Shown piece by piece: positions 59,112 to 64,000 of a DNA stretch of 64,000 nucleotides. The first letter of the stretch is position 1; each line of letters begins with the position of its first letter. A program made the position numbers and the translations under genes. The stretch is taken from positions 1,669,501 to 1,733,500 of the forward strand of contig NC_135554.1 of the NCBI RefSeq assembly GCF_964340395.1. Reading direction: 5' to 3'. The notes under the pieces were generated by a model, which was not told where the DNA came from, searched no databases, and worked only from the letters and a program-made list of their open reading frames with translations. This DNA is from Glandiceps talaboti (Eukaryota > Hemichordata > Enteropneusta > Spengelidae).

Positions 59112-59944
59112 GTAAGCTTTAACTGTTGATGGATTATTAAGTACTGCTGTTTGTGGCTATTATAAAAACACACAAGTATTTACATACATGTACAATAGCC
59201 TTGTACCGGTACGTAGCACACAGTTCCTATTCATGTACAGTTTTTGATAACCATGGCAACAGAGATGGGACATTTCACTAAGTTGAACTATTTGCCTTGC
59301 ACACATTGCAGCTTACAGAGATACCATTATATTTTATAATGTACAATATACGTATAGTTAAGTACATAGGTTGTATTATAGTATATGATTGTGTTAATTA
59401 GGTTATAACAATTATTTCAATGTGCATCTTTATTCATCCTAACCATAGAGAAAACATACTTTAGTATATTAAAATCTTTCATTCTTGTTTTTTCACAATA
59501 TTTCTGTTTGTCAACTGGTAGATATTTACATGTACTTGTATGCATATACGACTCAAATCATTATCAGTAAAGATTTTAGATTTACTTACTAACTAGTCAA
59601 ACAAGTTTTGGAATAAAACTTTTTTGAAAATTGTTATTTTTAGCTGTGATTGATTGTGTTAAAACCTACTGGTGCATGTACTTCTGCTTGAGGCAGTTAT
59701 TTGCATATTGTTATAGTAACGTCATACAAGATAAATGAAGTGACCAGATTATTTCCTAATTAGGTGAAAGTGTAAAAGGTAGTTGATATTTGATTGGACT
59801 GTGGACTAGCAGCCAAATACATAATTGATTTTGTTGTCAGTTAGTTACCAAGGCTGAATGTAGACTACTTGTAGTTGATGAGTTACACTCTTACAAGTTA
59901 TATTATCCATCACCTGATAGAATAGATACTCTATATTCTCAAAG
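59112..59944. other. Intron of the plus-strand gene
   Basis: About 830 bp with no recognised repeats. A small missed exon could be here, given the phase conflict. Confidence 0.5.
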
Positions 59945-60113
59945 TAATGATGAAGGGAAATCAGTCAGCCAACCAGGTCAAATTTGAGAAGGAACCAACT
60001 AAGATACGTAAAACATCTTCTGTACAAGCTCCGAGGAAAGGGGAACGTCATCAACGCTCTAGTCAATTACCTCCACCCAGTGTAGTCAGACAGAGTGCTA
60101 ACAGTCGTATTAG
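59945..60113 (+). CDS. Probable second coding exon of the same gene
   Basis: The open frame (59947 on) encodes NQSANQVKFEKEPTKIRKTS then SVQAPRKGERHQRSSQLPPP and SVVRQSANSRIR, a basic, disordered style like the previous exon, ending at donor TTAG|GTGAGT (60113). The acceptor CAAAG at 59944 has a weak pyrimidine tract. Joining from 59111 gives another frame, GNDEGKSVSQPGQI, that meets a TGA at about 59987, so either a small exon was missed, the boundary is wrong, or a one-base error lies near 59985. The following exon was not found. Function unknown. Confidence 0.55.
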
Positions 60114-60880
60114 GTGAGTCAGATGACATACAATGTAGGTGAGATGAGAATAGCCTAATGGTATTTACACATTGTAGCCATTCTGTAATTTAGACATTAA
60201 TTACTCTACATATACCATTGTACTTTAGTTTTGTCTCAGTGTTTCTCATTATCTGAACAGTGTAATACTGGGGTTTCAATCCCAGGTTCTCACATTGTTT
60301 TTAAAGGTATCTAATCAGTACCGCCCTATAGATTACATGGGATCATTCTTTTGTTATGGACCAACTTTTTCTATAGCTCTGTCAGATAACTGTTTTTCAC
60401 ACCTTCTCTTTGTTCCCAAACTGGACATTTCAAAAAATACAAACAGTTTAACATTTTTCAGAAAGGTAAAAGATGCATGCATATATAATATACATGTAGA
60501 TTATTAAGTTTTATAAAAGAGTATATTTAGATGTTCTAGATGTAGATGTTATTATGGCAATCAAGTTATACAATGTTACTTTCAATGTACAAACAGTTAG
60601 AGGTTATTAAATGAAGTACACATTTCTCCAACACTATTTATTATTAATTGTTGTCTAAACTATCAAAAAATCATGACGCTGACTCTGATAGAAAACTTTT
60701 TCTTGTCTACCTCACCTGGTGAATTAATTATGCAAAGAAGAAGACAATAAAACAAGTGATGTAGACATCAATATTATTTGACCTAATAGCTCTAAGTATT
60801 GATTACATTCGGTATTCGAATTGTTAAAGTTATTGATTACAATGTACATTGTACATAGCGCCAGGCTAGAGAACATCAAT

Positions 60881-60882
<2 letters not shown>
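60114..60882. other. Non-coding, probably intronic
   Basis: No gene recognised. At 60268-60286 CTGGGGTTTCAATCCCAGG looks like a tRNA T-arm and shares 18 bases with 63040-63057; no full cloverleaf could be drawn. Confidence 0.4.

Positions 60883-60940
<58 letters not shown>
60883..60940. repeat. (TG)n microsatellite
   Basis: About 29 TG repeats after TCAATTA, followed by CGTTGAGAGAGAGA. Confidence 0.97.
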
Positions 60941-60943
<3 letters not shown>

Positions 60944-61110
60944 TGAGAGAGAGATCCACACAAAGTGTTAATGTTTTAAATATGTTAATGTGCACATCTG
61001 ACAAATGTACATCCTTACTAATACTCTAACAGTATATTTTCCTATCATCTTGATTCTTGTACATAAAAGATATTTGTTTACACTTTCAAATTGATATTGT
61101 GTTATGGCAG

Positions 61111-61380
61111 AATATTGACTACAGTACATGTACCAAAATGGTAGATAGATAATGATTTAATATTGACTACAGTACATGTACCCAAATGGTAGATAGATAA
61201 TGATTTAATATTGACTACAGTACATGTACCCAAATGGTAGATAGACAATGATTTAATATTGACTACAGTACATGTACCAAAATGGTAGATAGATAATGAT
61301 TTAATATTGACTACAGTACATGTACCCAAATGGTAGATATATAATGATTTAATATTGACTACAGTACATGTACCAAAATG
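61111..61380. repeat. 48-bp minisatellite, about 5.6 units
   Basis: Units AATATTGACTACAGTACATG then TACCCAAATGGTAGATAGAT and AATGATTT. Directly joined to the 29-bp array that follows. Confidence 0.96.
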
Positions 61381-61759
61381 TTGATACCACCCTGTATTGC
61401 CTGTACTTTATAGAAATAACCACCTGCTGATACCACCCTGTATTGCCACCCTGGAGGCAGACCCCTAACTGATACCACCCTTGAGAGAGACCCCTAACTG
61501 ATACCACCCTGGAGGGGGATCCCCTAACTGATACCACCCTGGAGGGAGACTCCTAACTGATACCCCCCTGGAGGGAGACCCCTAACTGATACCACCCTGG
61601 AGGGAGACCCCTAACTGATACCACCCTGGAGGGAGACCCCTAACTGATACCACCCTGGAAGGAGACCCCTAACTGATACCACCTTGGAGGGAGACCCCTA
61701 ACTGATACCACCTTGGAGGGAGACTCCTAACTGATACCACCCTGGAGGGAGACCCCTAA
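61381..61759. repeat. 29-bp minisatellite, about 12 units
   Basis: Units CTGATACCACCCTGGAGGGA then GACCCCTAA. The first two units are longer and diverged (CCCTGTATTGCC). Unusually GC-rich for this window. Confidence 0.96.
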
Positions 61760-62151
61760 AGAATTTATTGAAATTCGGCAGTGATTGAAAATCTAAATAA
61801 ATGAATTACTACAGTACAAGGGCATGCACACACAACAATTAAATGTCATTTGTCTTTGATAATTTTAGATATTCACTGTTCTCCACGAGGAGTTTTAACA
61901 GGGCACGGCTCCCTGGTATCGACAGCCAGCGCCCTGCTTTAATGTTTTGCATCGTGTGCCCTGTTGTCATAGTCTCCCACCTCCCGTATTGTTCCATGAA
62001 TATTTGCATCTTTTGAACCCGTCATTGCCATCATCACACACGTTAAACTCTCTAAGAAAACGAACGATCATTCACACCTTTTCCAAAGTAAATTGACACT
62101 GTTGTGCCATGCGATAACGTGTTTCCCCTCCACTCTCTACAATCACATGAA
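61760..62151. other. Unique sequence after the 29-bp array
   Basis: About 390 bp. No exon with a convincing splice context was recognised. Confidence 0.45.
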
Positions 62152-62600
62152 TTACATGGCAAACATGATGCTATAAACTTTTGACTTGTATTCTCCAATG
62201 TCATCAAAAAAGTATAACAGACTCATAAACCTTTTGATATTATGGTGATGCTGTGTCTGGTCATTGGTTTTTTGTTCAAATTTACTCTGAAAACACTTTT
62301 AGGTTAATAGTTGGCCATTGTATATCGCAGAGTTTGACCAGGGCGACTGTATACAAAATTCCAACAGGTAATGATGGCAGGTAATGATGTCACAAAATCT
62401 CGTGAGTTTCTGAAGTCCTCCATGGTAAAGTATAGTAAGTCTCACATATCACGAGATTTTGGCCTGATGTACAAATGTAGGTGTACGCAAACTTTTTTAA
62501 TTTCTTTTTTTAAGTCTACTTGTCTCTGGACATTTAGTTTGAAATAATTACAGCTTCCCTGAGAAAGCAAATCGTTATTTTCTGAAATACTTTGAAATAA
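62152..62600. repeat. Dispersed repeat, copy 2
   Basis: Diverged direct copy of 34291-34690: GTCAAAAAAGTATAACAG, CTGGTCATTGGTTTTTTGTT and TTTACTCTGAAAACACTTTT recur in order, 28 kb from the first copy. Confidence 0.8.
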
Positions 62601-62670
62601 TTGTAGCTTTCCTGACAAAACTATTCACAATTGTTATGCAAATCATATGAAACAATTATGAAAATGAGCC

Positions 62671-62798
62671 GCTCTGCTATCAGAACAATCCTTTGAGAAC
62701 ACTGATATTATACGCCCTGCTATCAGAACAATCCTTTGAGAACACTGATATTATACGCCCTGCTATCAGAACAATCCTTTGAGAACACTGATATTATA
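62671..62798. repeat. 43-bp tandem repeat, 3 units
   Basis: Three copies of CTGCTATCAGAACAATCCTT then TGAGAACACTGATATTATAC, identical apart from the edges. Confidence 0.95.
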
Positions 62799-63314
62799 TT
62801 CAGAACTCTGTTGCATTATATCATATATATATATAGTGGTAATGTGAATTGATCAAAGAATGTAATCGTTGATACAGTACAGATCAAGCATAATGGGATA
62901 TTGTGCATGAACTATGCTGCATCTTTAAAGCATCCTGCATGCAAAGTTCATGAAAAATGCTCTTGGGGATAAGTGTATGTAAACAGCATTCAATTTGCAT
63001 ATTTGTGGTGTCCACAGAGCATCTCATTAAAGCCCCGGCTTTCAATCCCAGGTTCTCGCATTAGTGGCTACTCCACCCCACAAACATCGCCTTATCTACT
63101 ATCAGTAAATCGAATGCCTAACGTATATATATCAATTTCAAGTTTTACTGTCAAAATATATGAAAGACAAGGTGAAGCAGCATCATTATTTTCAATTTTC
63201 CACTGCACAAGATCGGGAGTGTTCGTGGCCATAGCTAGGTTACCGGTTGTGGAGGCAACTAGATTAGCGTCAGTGGCCTGAAAGGGTTGCTGTGGACAGC
63301 ATGCAACGTCTATT
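62799..63314. other. Non-coding stretch
   Basis: Contains a (TA)n patch near 62820 and a second copy of TTTCAATCCCAGGTTCTC (63040-63057). The frames on both strands here resemble nothing known. Confidence 0.4.
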
Positions 63315-63360
63315 TTTAGTGACACTTTCATGAATTCAATGGAATGAAAGTGTCACTAAA
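63315..63360. repeat. Perfect 17-bp inverted repeat
   Basis: TTTAGTGACACTTTCAT (63315-63331) and ATGAAAGTGTCACTAAA (63344-63360) are separated by 12 bases, GAATTCAATGGA. It could be two abutting transposon ends or a stem-loop. Confidence 0.9.
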
Positions 63361-64000
63361 CTCTCACCAACACCATGAAAATGTAACGCAAATGGGTTAT
63401 ATTCCGACCTCCGTAACTAAGATTACGGTCCGAGGAGCAAAATGACGTTCTATCGAATCATTGCAATGTTATACCATTGTCTTGTTTAGCAGCTGTTACA
63501 GCAGTAGTGAGATAGTGCTACGGAAGTCAACTTATTGTACCAACTCTGACCGACACGCCACTCAAGCAATAGATGTTTTGGACACCCTTTTTTACCTTCC
63601 CTCCACTGCAGCTAGCATATTATAAAGTAATAAAATTCACATATAAAATGTGTGATAGTGAGGCGTAGATACTATTCAAATATGCAAATGGTAGACGTTC
63701 TACCTGAAACAATAACAGAAATATTTAAACCTCACGAAAGGTGCCTTCATATTTACCACGGCACAGAGATCGTGCTCCGATCCAACACGTCTTCAACTAG
63801 TGCCTCCTCAGAGTACGGTGTCTATATAACTACATGTAAAGCTATTGCACACCATTATTTCAGATTCCGATTGCGGAGTCAATTTTTACTCTTTATCACA
63901 ATGCTATATGATATGACAGTTTGTTGTGTCATATGTCCCTCCTAACAGCAACTCCATGCGCCTAAGAGTGGCCCTATTTTTTCTGTTTCTCATTACTGTA
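63361..64000. other. Unique sequence to the right edge
   Basis: No gene recognised. The 97-residue frame at 63652-63945 has no recognisable motif and no clear splice signals. Confidence 0.4.

Noticed and set aside
62973-63331. Overlapping frames of 102 (+) and 79 (-) residues
   Set aside because: Opposite-strand shadows of each other with no family motif and no splice context.

Overview
This is a eukaryotic, AT-rich, intron-rich animal window, probably from a marine invertebrate. Evidence: GT-AG spliced exons of a metazoan gene, CR1/L2-like and piggyBac transposons, very frequent TACATGTA-type words, and dispersed repeats of a style common in amphioxus, hemichordate and lophotrochozoan genomes. 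The phylum cannot be fixed from sequence alone. Most long open frames here are artefacts of tandem repeats whose unit is a multiple of three.

The backbone is two divergent genes that share a promoter region near 40.6-41.4 kb. On the minus strand, nine consecutive exons (40606 down to 2861) encode about 341 N-terminal residues of RIC1, the WD40-type subunit of the RIC1-RGP1 exchange factor for Rab6. All nine join in phase with GT-AG borders, and the gene runs off the left edge. On the plus strand, a probable 5' untranslated exon ends at 41373, a 17.6-kb intron follows, and a coding exon with a well-placed ATG lies at 58990-59111. A second probable coding exon ends at 60113. I do not recognise this second protein.

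The introns are loaded with minisatellites, which make up roughly 40% of the window. From left to right their units are 33 bp (2.3 kb), 34 bp (10.9 kb), 35 bp (12.7-13.7 and 17.1-21.5 kb), 36 bp (22.6 kb), 42 then 37 bp (24.2-33.2 kb, about 230 units), 38 bp (33.3 kb), 111-115 bp (34.8 kb), 48 bp (42.6-45.1 kb), about 150 bp (45.2 kb), 59 bp with a perfect hairpin (47.0-49.0 kb), 52 bp (49.0-51.6 kb), 33 bp (54.4 kb), 30/36 bp (55.2-58.9 kb), 48 bp (61.1 kb), 29 bp (61.4 kb) and 43 bp (62.7 kb).

Mobile DNA: a foldback element with 370-bp arms (3.1-6.2 kb); a 5'-truncated, frameshifted CR1/L2-like retrotransposon (6.4-7.3 kb); a decayed piggyBac transposase N-terminus (8.05-8.79 kb) cut at a TTAA by a second piggyBac-type element (8796-12032). 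That second element has 287-bp terminal inverted repeats, keeps only the transposase C-terminal cysteine-rich domain and carries its own minisatellite. A 3.4-kb insertion splits the 35-bp satellite, and a retrotransposon 3' fragment sits inside the 48-bp array. Several dispersed repeat families recur at distant places. No prokaryotic features, CRISPR arrays, rRNA genes or convincing tRNA genes were seen.
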